From positions 1 through 64,000 of the forward strand of contig CAJXTB010000018.1 in NCBI GenBank assembly GCA_913061235.1: 64,000 bases of DNA, read 5' to 3'. Both the position numbers and the translations under genes were made by a program. The notes beneath the pieces were generated by a model, which saw only the letters and a list, made by a program, of their open reading frames with translations, was not told where the DNA came from and did not search any database. Shown here piece after piece: positions 42,965 to 52,309 of this stretch. This stretch comes from an uncultured Pseudomonadota bacterium. Lineage in GTDB: Bacteria > Myxococcota_A > UBA796 > GCA-2862545. Each line of letters opens with the position of its first letter. Within the stretch, counting starts at the first letter, position 1.

Positions 42965-45900
42965 CTATGAACGACGGCGGCGAACGCCGACGAGGGCCAG
43001 AGCACCGAGCCAGAGCAGGCCGACTGGAGCCGAACCACCAGTGGTCGAGCAGTCACAGCCGGCTGGGCCGCCCTGAACAAACAGCACGCCGTCTTCCGAG
43101 TCACAATCTTGGTCGATTCCGTCATCCGGAACCTCACCTGCACCTGGGAAGATGGTGGCATCGGTGTCGTCGCAGTCATCGCCACCGCAGTCGCCGTCAA
43201 TCGCCGCGAAGCCATCGAAGTCTGCGTCGCAGTTGTCTTCGCCGCTACAGTCCTGGTCGATGCCATCGTAAGGCACGTCTTCGGCACCTGGGTAGATGGT
43301 CGCGTCAGTGTCGTCGCAGTCGATGCCGCCACACTCGGCGGAGTCGGACAGCACACCATCGCCATCTTCGTCGCAGCGGTCGTCGGCAAGAGCGGGTGGG
43401 TCATCGTCACCGTTACAGTCACTGTCGATGCCGTCGCCTTCGGTCTCAGGAGCGCCTGGGTAGATGGTCGCGTCTGCGTCGTTGCAGTCGATGCCGCCAC
43501 ACTCGATGGAGTCGGAGATGACACCATCTTCGTCGACGTCACAGCCGGCCGGGATGTCGTCTTCACCGTTGCAGTCGCTGTCGATGCTGTCGCCATCCGT
43601 CTCAGGAGCACCTGGGTAGATGTCTGCGTTGTTGTCGTCACAGTCCACACCGCCGCACTCTTCCGAGTCCGAGATGTAGCCATCTTCGTCAACATCACAG
43701 CCAACGGGGACGTTGTCTTCGTCGTTACAGTCGCTGTCGACGCCGTCGCCATCCGTCTCAGGAGCGCCTGGGTAGATGTCTGCATTCTCGTCGTCGCAGT
43801 CCACGCCGCCGCACTCTTCCGAGTCCGACGTGTAGCCGTCGCCATCTTGGTCGCAGTCGTTGCCGGAACAGTCTTGGTCGATACCGTCGTACCAAATCTC
43901 GTCTGCTTCTGGGTTGATGTCCGGACGAGCGTCGTCACAGTCGTCGCCGCCACATGCCAGAGCGTCCGAGAGGAATCCATCCAAGTCGACGTCGCACAGG
44001 TCCGCGCCATCGCAATCCTGGTCGATTTCGTCGTAGGGGGTCTCATTGGCGCCTGGACGAATCTCAAGGTCTAGGTCGTTGCAGTCCAGAACGACGATGA
44101 ATCCATCCTTGTCTTCATCTGGGAAGCAAGCGTTGGGGCCACCGTAGGCGCCCATGTCTGCCACGGTGTCGTTCCACCAATCCAGAATGGCTGGGTTGCC
44201 ATCGTCTTGGCCCGGTGAATCGTCTTGTAGCCAAAGCTCAAGCGAGCCACACTCCGCTTCGGAGTCCGTGAAGACAGCCGGCCCAACGTCTGCGCTGGTG
44301 ATGTCGGTCGGTGCTGGGAATACCGGAGCGGCGTCACCCTGGGGCACGGTTGCGACACCGTCGTACAAGTTGTAGCCACCCGCGATGAACGACGTTCCGA
44401 AGAGCGCGATGGCAAGGTCGACGTCGCTAAAGATGGAGTGAGCGACACGAACCGGCAGGTTCTCGCCAACACCGCCAATTGCCACCGATTCCGGCGAGCC
44501 GAGGAAGGTGGTGAAGTCCACGCTGAGACGGCCACGGGGACCGACACTCGTGACAGCCGTGTCCGGGTAGTCGGTGTCGAACCAGTCCGTATCTTGGGGG
44601 TTATTCGAGCCCGTTCCACCCGAATCTCCTGTTCCCTCGGCAGACATCTCGAAGCCAAAGTCGTTCTCCAAGACAGCTTCGCAGACATCCAAGTTCACGA
44701 CCGCATTCGAGGCTGCGATACCCGAGAACACATTGTTCTCGTGGCGAAGCGAGGGACGACGGGTGCTGTTGGTGCTGAACAGAGGCGATTCGTAGTGATG
44801 AACCGCCGCGCCGACTGTGCTGTCATCACAAATTTCAGTACAGGTCATGTCGAAGCTCGACACGTTCTGCGTGACGATGTGACCAGAGTCCAAGCCGCTG
44901 ATTTCGCCGCGGAAGGTTGGGATTTGCTCGCCGCCGCCGGTCTCGATGCTAGAGAAGTCACCCGCGTGAATCTCGACAACATCACTGTCGCTGAACAGCG
45001 CAATGCCAGCGTCTACTCCAGCGCCCAGCTCACTGCCGAGTACGCCATTGATACGGATGGTATTGCCAATGCGTGTGTTCCGGCGTCCGAAGCTCAACAG
45101 TTCGGTGTACGGAGGCGTGCAGTTGGTGTTGAACCCTAGGGCATCGAGGAAGTTAGACTCCACCTCGGTCGGCCCCGAGAAGATAAGTCCGCCAAACTCG
45201 GAAGCAGTCGCGTTCTCAACCGTCAGGTTCTTGATATCAACGTAAGAACCATCATTCAAAGCGAGGAAGCCACCGCTTCCAGTCGTGAGCACCTCGAATG
45301 GGATGCCTCGACGCTCGTCTCGGAGTTGAGACTCCGCACGAGCGTTTGTGACGACGATGTTCTCGCCCATGATGGTGTTGGCATCGTAAGAAGCGCCGAA
45401 CACGCCGCCAGACGTTGCTAGAGCATCCGTGACCGTGAGGTCGTTGATGATGAGGTTTCCGGGTCGACTGCCATTAAGCTGCCCTACGGCCGCTGCGCGC
45501 GCAACCTCTTCCCGTTCAAGCTGGGGGAAATTGAATCCCTCTTGGCTGGCATTCAAATGGGCAAATCCACCAGATGACTCGGCCATCATGTCGGTCGCGG
45601 TGACGTGAGTGAGCGTAGTGGTCGCGCCGTCCAAGGTGTGAAGGGCCCCACCATAGGTTGCGGTCATTCCGTCAAACGATGTGTTGACGATATCTAGGAA
45701 GGCATCCCAGCCAACGTCACTGTCAGTGTCGGTGCTGTGGTAGATGGCACCGCCGCTATACGCCTGTAGGTCGGTAAACGTAGAGTCCACAATCGACCCA
45801 TCACCAATCAATTGAAGGAAGCCGCCATGCGCGGGGGTTCGCCCAGTATTGTTGGATGCGGTCACGTTCGAGATGTCCACGCGCCCTACTGCATAGATGG

Positions 45901-47017
45901 CGCCGGCTCCTCCCTCAACGCCGTCGAAATCAAGTTCAAACGACTCACCGACGTTGTCCACAAAGGACGTATCCGAGATGACGAGACTGCCCGGCCCCCT
46001 TGGGTTCTCATAGCTAATCGCACCTGCAAGGCTGTCGTCTGACGAGCCGTTGCTAGTGAACGTGGCTCCGTCGATAGCGACGTTCGAGCCAGCATCGAAC
46101 TGGCCAGAGTAGGTGGAGGCATAGATGGCTTGTTGCTCGTTGTCCTCGAAGGTGGTCCCGGCGATGTCGAGGTTGGCGTCAAGCGCCGCGAGACCGATAC
46201 CGTTGGCGTTGAATGAGCCCCCCGTGATCACCCAGTCGCCCAAGAAGAAATTGCCACCGCCCTGCATCCAGCCGTTCACTGCAGTGTCGGTCACGCTTCC
46301 AGAATCGTAGGCAAATGCGTAGATTCCTTCGCCCGATGGTCCCTCGCCATTGTCTCCGCCCGTAAACGTGGAGCCCGCAATTTCGAGAGTGAGGACGTCT
46401 TCCGACACGTTGCGTTCAGCAAACACGCCATTGGAGAAGTCCGAGATTTCGACACCGACCAAAGACACGTTCGAGTCTTCGACAAAGATAGCAGGCGCGG
46501 AACTCCCGTTGTTCGAGCCGAGCAACTTCGAGTTCGTCATGGTGAGTTCGCCACCACCAACAACAATAGAAGGCCCCGTGCACCGGGAGTTCTGTCCGCC
46601 CTGTGGGTAGATTCGCCAGCTCTGTGAACCGACGATGGACAGCCCTTCGATGGTCAGCGAATCACGGGAGGTGATGGCCGGAATCCCCGCGGTGGCATCC
46701 GCTCCGCCGGTGCTCGACAGCTCAACCGGAACGAACAGAACCGGCAGTGGACTCTGAGCGTTGCAATCATCCGCGTTGAAGACATCACCGTTCGCAGGAT
46801 CATAGCTGTCCGACACAACCGTAATCACATGCGCAGCGCCATCAAAGCCGGCACTGTTGGCCGCTTCAAAGGCTAGGCGCAGGCTGGCGTACTCAGAGTT
46901 GGCTGCATCTGTTGCGCCAGTCACTGTGAAGGTGGCCGCCGAAGCAGACGTCGCTACGGACAGAGCCAAGGTCACCAAAAGGGCGGCCCCAGTAGTGTGG
47001 GAATTCAAGACGCGCAT
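42965..47017 (-). CDS. Giant secreted beta-helix protein with seven MopE-type metal-binding repeats and MYXO-CTERM-like tail
   Basis: A 1,350-residue exported protein. After a signal peptide (MRVLNSHTTGAALLVTLALS, cleavage after ASA) come about 950 residues of right-handed parallel beta-helix-like repeats rich in Asn, Ser, Gly and Thr (DFSNGVFAERNVSEDVL, NNTGRTPAHGGFLQLIGDGS). Seven repeats of about 45 residues follow, each with CDxDxDGxxS, CGGxDCDD, xIYPGAxE and DGIDxDC. The end has GCDCSTTGGSAP, a membrane helix and RRRRS, the pattern of MYXO-CTERM sorting tails. It is probably processed and shown on the surface or released. GGAG lies before the ATG at 47017. Confidence 0.9.
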   Translation of the reverse strand: MRVLNSHTTGAALLVTLALSVATSASAATFTVTGATDAANSEYASLRLAFEAANSAGFDGAAHVITVVSDSYDPANGDVFNADDCNAQSPLPVLFVPVELSSTGGADATAGIPAITSRDSLTIEGLSIVGSQSWRIYPQGGQNSRCTGPSIVVGGGELTMTNSKLLGSNNGSSAPAIFVEDSNVSLVGVEISDFSNGVFAERNVSEDVLTLEIAGSTFTGGDNGEGPSGEGIYAFAYDSGSVTDTAVNGWMQGGGNFFLGDWVITGGSFNANGIGLAALDANLDIAGTTFEDNEQQAIYASTYSGQFDAGSNVAIDGATFTSNGSSDDSLAGAISYENPRGPGSLVISDTSFVDNVGESFELDFDGVEGGAGAIYAVGRVDISNVTASNNTGRTPAHGGFLQLIGDGSIVDSTFTDLQAYSGGAIYHSTDTDSDVGWDAFLDIVNTSFDGMTATYGGALHTLDGATTTLTHVTATDMMAESSGGFAHLNASQEGFNFPQLEREEVARAAAVGQLNGSRPGNLIINDLTVTDALATSGGVFGASYDANTIMGENIVVTNARAESQLRDERRGIPFEVLTTGSGGFLALNDGSYVDIKNLTVENATASEFGGLIFSGPTEVESNFLDALGFNTNCTPPYTELLSFGRRNTRIGNTIRINGVLGSELGAGVDAGIALFSDSDVVEIHAGDFSSIETGGGEQIPTFRGEISGLDSGHIVTQNVSSFDMTCTEICDDSTVGAAVHHYESPLFSTNSTRRPSLRHENNVFSGIAASNAVVNLDVCEAVLENDFGFEMSAEGTGDSGGTGSNNPQDTDWFDTDYPDTAVTSVGPRGRLSVDFTTFLGSPESVAIGGVGENLPVRVAHSIFSDVDLAIALFGTSFIAGGYNLYDGVATVPQGDAAPVFPAPTDITSADVGPAVFTDSEAECGSLELWLQDDSPGQDDGNPAILDWWNDTVADMGAYGGPNACFPDEDKDGFIVVLDCNDLDLEIRPGANETPYDEIDQDCDGADLCDVDLDGFLSDALACGGDDCDDARPDINPEADEIWYDGIDQDCSGNDCDQDGDGYTSDSEECGGVDCDDENADIYPGAPETDGDGVDSDCNDEDNVPVGCDVDEDGYISDSEECGGVDCDDNNADIYPGAPETDGDSIDSDCNGEDDIPAGCDVDEDGVISDSIECGGIDCNDADATIYPGAPETEGDGIDSDCNGDDDPPALADDRCDEDGDGVLSDSAECGGIDCDDTDATIYPGAEDVPYDGIDQDCSGEDNCDADFDGFAAIDGDCGGDDCDDTDATIFPGAGEVPDDGIDQDCDSEDGVLFVQGGPAGCDCSTTGGSAPVGLLWLGALALVGVRRRRS
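43078..44124 (-). repeat. Seven imperfect repeats (about 135-155 bp) encoding MopE-type metal-binding units
   Basis: The protein pattern CDxDxDGxxSDSxECGGxDCDD recurs seven times. Units three to six are the most alike, so recent duplication is likely. DNA similarity is high enough that recombination or assembly collapse could change the copy number. Confidence 0.85.
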
Positions 47018-47141
47018 CGGATCTCCGAGAGAGGACGTTGAGGGCCGCACCATACCACTGAAAGCGGACTCCCAGCAGGTTCCAGGAAAGTTTTCGGCGA
47101 TACGGTCGAGTGTGTGTTAGAATTTTTTCAGCGAGGTCTAG

Positions 47142-47324
47142 GTGGCGACAACAATCCAAAATTTTTGGCAATGCGAAGATGGCGCCACGGCGATTGAGTA
47201 TGCCCTGATTGCCGCCAGTATCGCTCTGTTGGCCATCTCGGGTATGGTGTTGTTCGCGAATGCCAACGGTGCCAAGTACGACACCATCACCACCGCAGTG
47301 ACCTCAACGGGCGGTGGCAGCTAG
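47142..47324 (+). CDS. Flp/Fap-type pilin
   Basis: A 60-residue pilin precursor. A short leader ends in Gly, followed by ATAIEYALIAASIALLAIS, the Flp prepilin motif with the key Glu and Tyr at positions 5 and 6 of the mature protein and a single hydrophobic helix. Flp pilins are cleaved by a TadV/CpaA-type peptidase and assembled by the Tad machinery. The start is GTG with GAGG upstream. No tad genes are in the window, so this is an orphan pilin here. A terminator for it lies inside the convergent uup gene. Confidence 0.88.
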   Translation: MATTIQNFWQCEDGATAIEYALIAASIALLAISGMVLFANANGAKYDTITTAVTSTGGGS

Positions 47325-47374
47325 CGCGAGGCCAACGAAGCCCGCTACGCTCCAGCTCGAAACGCAAGACGCTC

Positions 47375-49228
47375 TCAACTGCGCGACTCCAATGACTCCC
47401 ATCGATCAAACAGGCCTTCTAATGTGGCCTGCTTTTCTTTTTGGGTCAAACCAAGCTCTGCCGCCCGGTCTCCTCCGGCATGGTAGGTCGCCGGGTCCGC
47501 CAGCTCGGCGTCGACCGCGGCAATCTCTGCCTCCACAGCTGCTATGCGTTCGGGCAGAGCATCGAGCTCTTTGCGTTCTTTGTAGGAAAGCGTAGCCGGG
47601 GCGTCTTTCTGCACGATTTTCGGCGCAGTCTCGGGCGGGGCCGTCGCCCGCAACGCTTCCTGCTCCCGTTGGTAGGCTTCGAATTGCTGACGGTCCGCGA
47701 AGACCGTTGCGTCCCCGAAACCATCCAAGCCCAATACGCCGGTGCAGACGCGGTCCAAGAAGGCGCGGTCATGTGTCACGACAACTACCGTGCCATCGTA
47801 CTCCAACAATGCCTCTTCTAAGACCCGAAGAGTGAGCAGGTCCAGGTCATTGGTGGGCTCATCCAGCAGAAGCAGATTGGCGCCTTGCAGCATGAGCTTG
47901 GCCAAGAGCAAGCGCGCACGCTCGCCGCCCGACATCCCACTCACCTTCTGCTGATGCATCTCCCGGGGAAACAGGAAGCGTTCGAGAAAGGTGGCCACGT
48001 GAAGCGTGTTGTCGCCCATCACTACGCGGTCATTGCCCCCACCCACAGCATCGAACAGCGTGTCGTCTTCCTCAAGCCCGGTTCGCGCTTGGTCGAGAAC
48101 ACCAATCTTGATGCGCGAACCCCGCACTACTTCACCAGCATCTGCGGTCTCTAGGCCGCGAATAAGCCGAAGAAGAGTGGTCTTTCCGGCACCATTCGGC
48201 CCCACGATGCCCATACGGTCACCGGGACGAATGGTCATGTTCACGTTCTCGAACAGAGTCCGGTCGCCGTACGCTTTGCGAACGTCGTGCATTTCGATGG
48301 CTGTCGACCCACCGCGAGTGCGACTCTCAAGGGCGAAAAAGCTGAACTCACGCACGGCCGAGAGCTTGGGTTGTGCCTTCAACGCTTCAAGGCGCTTCAG
48401 ACGCCCTTTCTGTTTGGTCGAACGCGCAGCCGGTGACCGAGACGCCCACTCTGCTTCTCGTGCAAGCAGAGACAATGTGCGTGCCTCTGTGCCCTCCATG
48501 CGAGCACGCCGCTCAGCACGGGCGAGGAGATAGTCAGAGTACGAAGAGTCATCGTAGACCACACAGCGGCCGTCTTCGATTTCAACCATGCGATTTGCCA
48601 CGGACTCCAACAAGTACCGGTCATGTGTCACCATAACAACGGCACCGCGGTAGCCCGTCAGGAACGACTCCAGCCAGCTGACGGTGTCTGCGTCGAGATG
48701 GTTTGTGGGCTCATCCAGCAACAGAACCTTGCCGTCGGACAACAGCGCGATGGCGAGGGCCAGCCTGCGACGCTCACCGCCAGACAACCGTGTCAGTAGC
48801 GCACTGCGACTCGCAACACTCAGTCGTTCGCAGACTGCATCTACCTTGTGGTCAATGGTCCAGCCGACTTGGTCGAAGCGGTCCTGGATGGCGGCAGCCG
48901 CGTCATGGTCGCCGGCCTCAAGCTGAGCGCTATAGTCAGAGAGTAACTTGTCATGCCAGGCCGTAGCTTCGGTCAAGGCATCCGCAACAGTGTTGCCCAT
49001 CAGCTCTGGCTCTTGTGACAGATACGCAATCTGCCCAGCCGTGAAGACATCACCGTGGTCAGCTTCAACTTCGCCGCCCAAGATGGACAAAAAAGTCGAC
49101 TTCCCGCAGCCATTCGCGCCAATAAGTCCAATGCGGTCGCCGTCGTTGACGGTCAGGTCACAACCACGCAGGACCCAACGCCCACCCCAGGTACGTTCAA
49201 CGGCTTTGGCAATCAATAGGGCACTCAT
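47375..49228 (-). CDS. uup: ABC-F family ATPase, Uup-like
   Basis: A 617-residue protein with two ABC ATPase domains and no membrane part. The Walker A motifs are GANGCGKST and GPNGAGKTT, the signatures are LSGGERRRLALA and MSGGERARLLLA, and the Walker B stretches are LLLDEPTNHLD and LLLDEPTNDLD. The linker between domains is charged and helical. The C-terminal extension (from about 530) has a coiled coil (KERKELDALPERIAAVEAEI), which marks Uup rather than EttA. ABC-F proteins act on ribosomes; Uup also binds DNA in E. coli. The ATG overlaps the stop of ackA-pduL (ATGA). Confidence 0.93.
   Translation of the reverse strand: MSALLIAKAVERTWGGRWVLRGCDLTVNDGDRIGLIGANGCGKSTFLSILGGEVEADHGDVFTAGQIAYLSQEPELMGNTVADALTEATAWHDKLLSDYSAQLEAGDHDAAAAIQDRFDQVGWTIDHKVDAVCERLSVASRSALLTRLSGGERRRLALAIALLSDGKVLLLDEPTNHLDADTVSWLESFLTGYRGAVVMVTHDRYLLESVANRMVEIEDGRCVVYDDSSYSDYLLARAERRARMEGTEARTLSLLAREAEWASRSPAARSTKQKGRLKRLEALKAQPKLSAVREFSFFALESRTRGGSTAIEMHDVRKAYGDRTLFENVNMTIRPGDRMGIVGPNGAGKTTLLRLIRGLETADAGEVVRGSRIKIGVLDQARTGLEEDDTLFDAVGGGNDRVVMGDNTLHVATFLERFLFPREMHQQKVSGMSGGERARLLLAKLMLQGANLLLLDEPTNDLDLLTLRVLEEALLEYDGTVVVVTHDRAFLDRVCTGVLGLDGFGDATVFADRQQFEAYQREQEALRATAPPETAPKIVQKDAPATLSYKERKELDALPERIAAVEAEIAAVDAELADPATYHAGGDRAAELGLTQKEKQATLEGLFDRWESLESRS
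47411..47442 (+). terminator. Rho-independent terminator for the pilin gene, inside the uup coding end
   Basis: CAGGCC pairs with GGCCTG across a 9-base loop, followed by CTTTTCTTTTT on the plus strand. It lies 87 bases after the pilin stop and overlaps the last codons of the convergent uup gene, so the same bases encode Uup residues KEKQATLEGLF. Confidence 0.65.
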
Positions 49229-51036
49229 GAGGGGGACTCCGTAGGGTCAAAGCGGTCATCACGGCGGCGAATACTCGCCACCCTTCCAGTCGTAGACAGC
49301 ACACCATGAACGCCGCGGACCAGCTCAGCGGCGTTGCCTTCATCAGTGTCCACGTGCATTTCGAGGGCGTAGCTGTCTTTGACCCGTACGACAACGTCAC
49401 CAAACACCAGGTCACGCCCGTCTGTATCCAGCGCGACCTCAACAACATCTTTGTGCGAGACACCAAACCGTTCGGCATCCGCCGGAGTCATGTGGATGTG
49501 TCGCTGCGAACAGATGACACCGGACTCCAAGTCTACCGAACCTTCCGGGCCTTCCAAGGTCAGACCCGGCGTATTGTCGAGGTCGCCACTCATGCGTACA
49601 GGCGCGTCAACACCGAGCTTGAACTCGTCTGTTCGCGCGACCTCTACCTGGGTTCGACCGCGCGCCGGACCAATGACGCGAACCTTGTCGATTCGTCCGC
49701 GTGACCCGACAAGTGACACGCGCTCCTTGCAGGCAAACTGCCCTGGTTGGGTCAGCTCTACCTCCGGGGTCAGCGTAGAACCGACGCCAAATAGCGCTTC
49801 GACATGGGCTTGGCTCAAGTGAACATGACGAGCACTAATGGCCACTGGGATGGTCTCCCCTTCGGCCTGGTCAGCTCTGTTCATCACTCGCAACGCGGCC
49901 TGAGCAATCGCTTGTTCTTCATCCGTGTGCACGGCGAGCACCCGAACGCGACTGTTCATCCGGTGGAGGGAGACGACGGGCTCACCTGCGGAGGCTCGCG
50001 CGGTCCGGTTGGCCGTCTCATCGAGGCGTATGCCCATGAACTCCATGCGTTGAAGCGCCCGGTGGCGCATGGCTCCGCTGTTTTCACCAATACCACCGGT
50101 GAAAACCACGACGTCCACACCGCCCATCACCGCAGCAAAGCTGGCGATGTACTTGCGAAGTCGATGCGCTGCGACGGCAATGGCCAGTCCCGCCCGGTCA
50201 TCGCCGTTTTCCGCCGCCGCTTCAACGTCGCGCAGGTCTCCCCCAACCCCGGACAAGCCAGCAAGGCCGCTCTCCCGGTTGAGCAGAGTGTCCACACGGT
50301 CCACACCGTACTCACGGACCAGCTGCAGGACCAGGCCTGGGTCCATGTCCCCACTGCGTGTGCCCATCACCAGGCCTTCCAACGGGGTCAGCCCCATGCT
50401 GACATCAACACTACGCCCGTACTCAACGGCACAGGCACTCGCGCCATTTCCAAGGTGACAGCTGATGATGCGCAGGTCTCGAATGTCTTCTTCGAGGGAC
50501 TCTGCAGCACGCTTTGCGACGAACGAATGACTCGGTCCGTGGAACCCATAGCGCCGGAAGGCGTCCGACTCGGCCAGAGCGAACGGTAGCGCGTAGGTGC
50601 GCGCTCGGCGGGGAAGCGTCGCGTGAAAAGCGGTGTCAAACACCGCAACATGCGGCACATTTGGCAATGCGGCACGCGCAGCGCGAATTCCGGCGAGATT
50701 GGCGGGGTTGTGGAGAGGCGCCAAGCCGGACACGGCCTCAATGCCCTGTTCAACGTCGTCATCGATCGCTGTGGGCCTAGTAAATGCGGCTCCACCATGG
50801 ACAACCCGATGACCAACGGCCTGTACCGAGTCGGCAGCAAACAACGCCAACACCAACGTAAGAGCGCTTGAGTGGTCCGTCGCATCCACTTTGGTGGACT
50901 CCAGAGCGTCCACAGACAGCGTTGCACCGTCCCCAATGCGTTCCACCTGTGCGTGGCGAACCCGTTTACCGCTGACCGAGTGAATCAGTGCCGCCTTCAG
51001 CGAGCTGCTGCCGCAGTTGAGGACGAGAACGTGCAT
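49225..51036 (-). CDS. Acetate kinase-phosphotransacylase fusion (AckA-PduL)
   Basis: A 603-residue fusion. Residues 1 to about 395 are a complete acetate kinase: VLNCGSSSLKAAL, GHRVVHGG, VFDTAFHATLP, YGFHGPSH, CHLGNGASACAV, GTRSGDMDPGL, and the C-terminal VFTGGIGENS. Residues about 400-600 are a PduL-type phosphotransacylase with the paired metal-binding motifs ISARHVHLS and SQRHIHMTP, and MHVDTDEGNAAEL. Together the two halves would convert acetate, acetyl-phosphate and acetyl-CoA in one polypeptide. There is no microcompartment targeting peptide at the junction that I can see. ATG at 51036 has AAGGAGG upstream. It is coupled to uup and divergent from the HD hydrolase gene. Confidence 0.93.
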   Translation of the reverse strand: MHVLVLNCGSSSLKAALIHSVSGKRVRHAQVERIGDGATLSVDALESTKVDATDHSSALTLVLALFAADSVQAVGHRVVHGGAAFTRPTAIDDDVEQGIEAVSGLAPLHNPANLAGIRAARAALPNVPHVAVFDTAFHATLPRRARTYALPFALAESDAFRRYGFHGPSHSFVAKRAAESLEEDIRDLRIISCHLGNGASACAVEYGRSVDVSMGLTPLEGLVMGTRSGDMDPGLVLQLVREYGVDRVDTLLNRESGLAGLSGVGGDLRDVEAAAENGDDRAGLAIAVAAHRLRKYIASFAAVMGGVDVVVFTGGIGENSGAMRHRALQRMEFMGIRLDETANRTARASAGEPVVSLHRMNSRVRVLAVHTDEEQAIAQAALRVMNRADQAEGETIPVAISARHVHLSQAHVEALFGVGSTLTPEVELTQPGQFACKERVSLVGSRGRIDKVRVIGPARGRTQVEVARTDEFKLGVDAPVRMSGDLDNTPGLTLEGPEGSVDLESGVICSQRHIHMTPADAERFGVSHKDVVEVALDTDGRDLVFGDVVVRVKDSYALEMHVDTDEGNAAELVRGVHGVLSTTGRVASIRRRDDRFDPTESPS

Positions 51037-51085
51037 GAAGCCTCCTTGGCCGCGCCGTGTATCCGGTCCGCGATAGGAGACGCGC

Positions 51086-51724
51086 ATGACTGATCTTCAA
51101 CCTCTCTGGGACGCGGCGCATACGGCGCTCATCGGCGCCAAGCCCGCACACGACTTTCTGCATGTTCAGCGAGTCACAACGAACGCAAAACGCATCGCGA
51201 GAGCCGAAGGCGCAGACCTACATGTGGTCACGGCAGCAGCCATTCTCCATGAGCTGGTCAACCTACCAAAGGACCATCCCCGCTCATCCGAGTCGGGCGA
51301 CTTGTGTGCGCACGCTGCACGAGAGGTGCTCACCGGACTGGGCTGGCCAGCCCCCCGTGTAGATACAGTTTGCCTGTGCATTCGGGACCACTCGTGGTCA
51401 AAGGGTGCGGCCCCAACCACTCTAGAGGTCGCCGTTCTGCAAGATGCCGACCGCCTAGACGCCATTGGCGCCATTGGTGTGGCCCGGTGCATGGCCACGA
51501 GCGGTGAGCTGGGCCGACGACTGTACAACGACAACGACCCCTTCTGCGCGACACGAGCACCAAATGACCGCGACAACGCCTTGGACCATTTCTTTCGCAA
51601 GCTGCTGCACATCGAGGCTAAGCTGAACACCGCCGAAGGACGCCGAATGGCTAGCGAACGAACCACGTTCCTACACCAGTTCATTGACCAGCTACGAGAT
51701 GAGCTACAGCCGAATGAGGCATAG
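51086..51724 (+). CDS. HD-domain hydrolase (YedJ-like)
   Basis: A 212-residue metal-dependent phosphohydrolase-fold protein. The first His is in HDFLHVQRV. The central pair reads ILHELVNLPKDHPRSSES, with Glu where the usual HD Asp stands; the NLPKDHP stretch is typical of the YedJ group. The last Asp is in DADRLDAIGAIG. The family often acts on nucleotides, but the substrate is not known here. AGGAG precedes the ATG. Its 3' end overlaps the next gene by 11 bases, and it is divergent from ackA-pduL with 49 bases between. Confidence 0.85.
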   Translation: MTDLQPLWDAAHTALIGAKPAHDFLHVQRVTTNAKRIARAEGADLHVVTAAAILHELVNLPKDHPRSSESGDLCAHAAREVLTGLGWPAPRVDTVCLCIRDHSWSKGAAPTTLEVAVLQDADRLDAIGAIGVARCMATSGELGRRLYNDNDPFCATRAPNDRDNALDHFFRKLLHIEAKLNTAEGRRMASERTTFLHQFIDQLRDELQPNEA

Positions 51725-52214
51725 CTTCTCCGTCTTGCTGTGCCTTGGTCACGCTGCATGCGGCGCAGCCCCCGGCACAGCTGTACTCGATCCCTCTGCT
51801 TGGACCGAGGACTTGGCAGCGGACCCCCTGCCCGGCCACCGTCAGACCGATGCACCTTGCTTGGCACTCGGCGTGGAACAAGAGCTCGGCGGCATCGAGA
51901 TTGAGACCGGTGAGTGCCCGTATGCGGTGATGTCGCAGCCCGTATTGACTGACGTTCGTGCCGGTCGTGCCATCAGCGTGCTGGCATGGCACAACGACCT
52001 CATCGCCGCAGAACCAGGGACAGGCCATTTGCTCGTGACGGTCGGAGGACAGACGCTCCTTGATTGGACGCCAGACATCCCGTCGGATGCCAACGTGATC
52101 GACGAAACGATTGTCTTGGAGCAAGACCTCTCCGCCGGAGACATCGCTGTGCTGCACCTGCACAACCATGGTGCCAACACATGGAACCTCAACGCGGTCG
52201 AGGTCGCGGACTAG
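51714..52214 (+). CDS. Predicted lipoprotein, unknown
   Basis: A 166-residue protein starting MRHSFSVLLCLGHAACGAAP, a short lipoprotein signal with the lipobox cysteine near residue 16. The rest is beta-rich, with two conserved-looking cysteines (APCLALG, GECPYAV) and no recognised domain. ATG at 51714 lies within the end of the HD gene (11-base overlap); an alternative ATG at 51699 would lengthen the n-region. Location is probably the outer-membrane inner face. Confidence 0.65.
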   Translation: MRHSFSVLLCLGHAACGAAPGTAVLDPSAWTEDLAADPLPGHRQTDAPCLALGVEQELGGIEIETGECPYAVMSQPVLTDVRAGRAISVLAWHNDLIAAEPGTGHLLVTVGGQTLLDWTPDIPSDANVIDETIVLEQDLSAGDIAVLHLHNHGANTWNLNAVEVAD

Positions 52215-52270
52215 TCGACACTACCGGGGTGCGCTGTCGCGGCCGTCCTGCGTACGATTCATCCAACGAA

Positions 52271-52302
52271 GAAACCCAGCTCTCAAAGGAGAGCTGGGTT
52301 TC
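52271..52302. terminator. 14-bp perfect hairpin, bidirectional terminator
   Basis: GAAACCCAGCTCTC and GAGAGCTGGGTTTC pair fully around AAAG. A-rich and T-rich ends make it usable for the lipoprotein gene on the plus strand and the tRNA-like gene on the minus strand. Confidence 0.85.
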
Positions 52303-52309
52303 AAAAAGG

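Noticed and set aside
43109-44067. A second minus-strand frame rich in Thr, Ala and Met, offset from the giant protein
   Set aside because: It is an alternative frame of the repeat DNA with low-complexity composition and no signal or start site.
43109-44074. A long plus-strand frame (VVAVDAATL-type repeats) opposite the MopE repeats
   Set aside because: The repetition mirrors the Cys/Asp-rich repeats on the minus strand; the minus reading has real motifs and a signal peptide.
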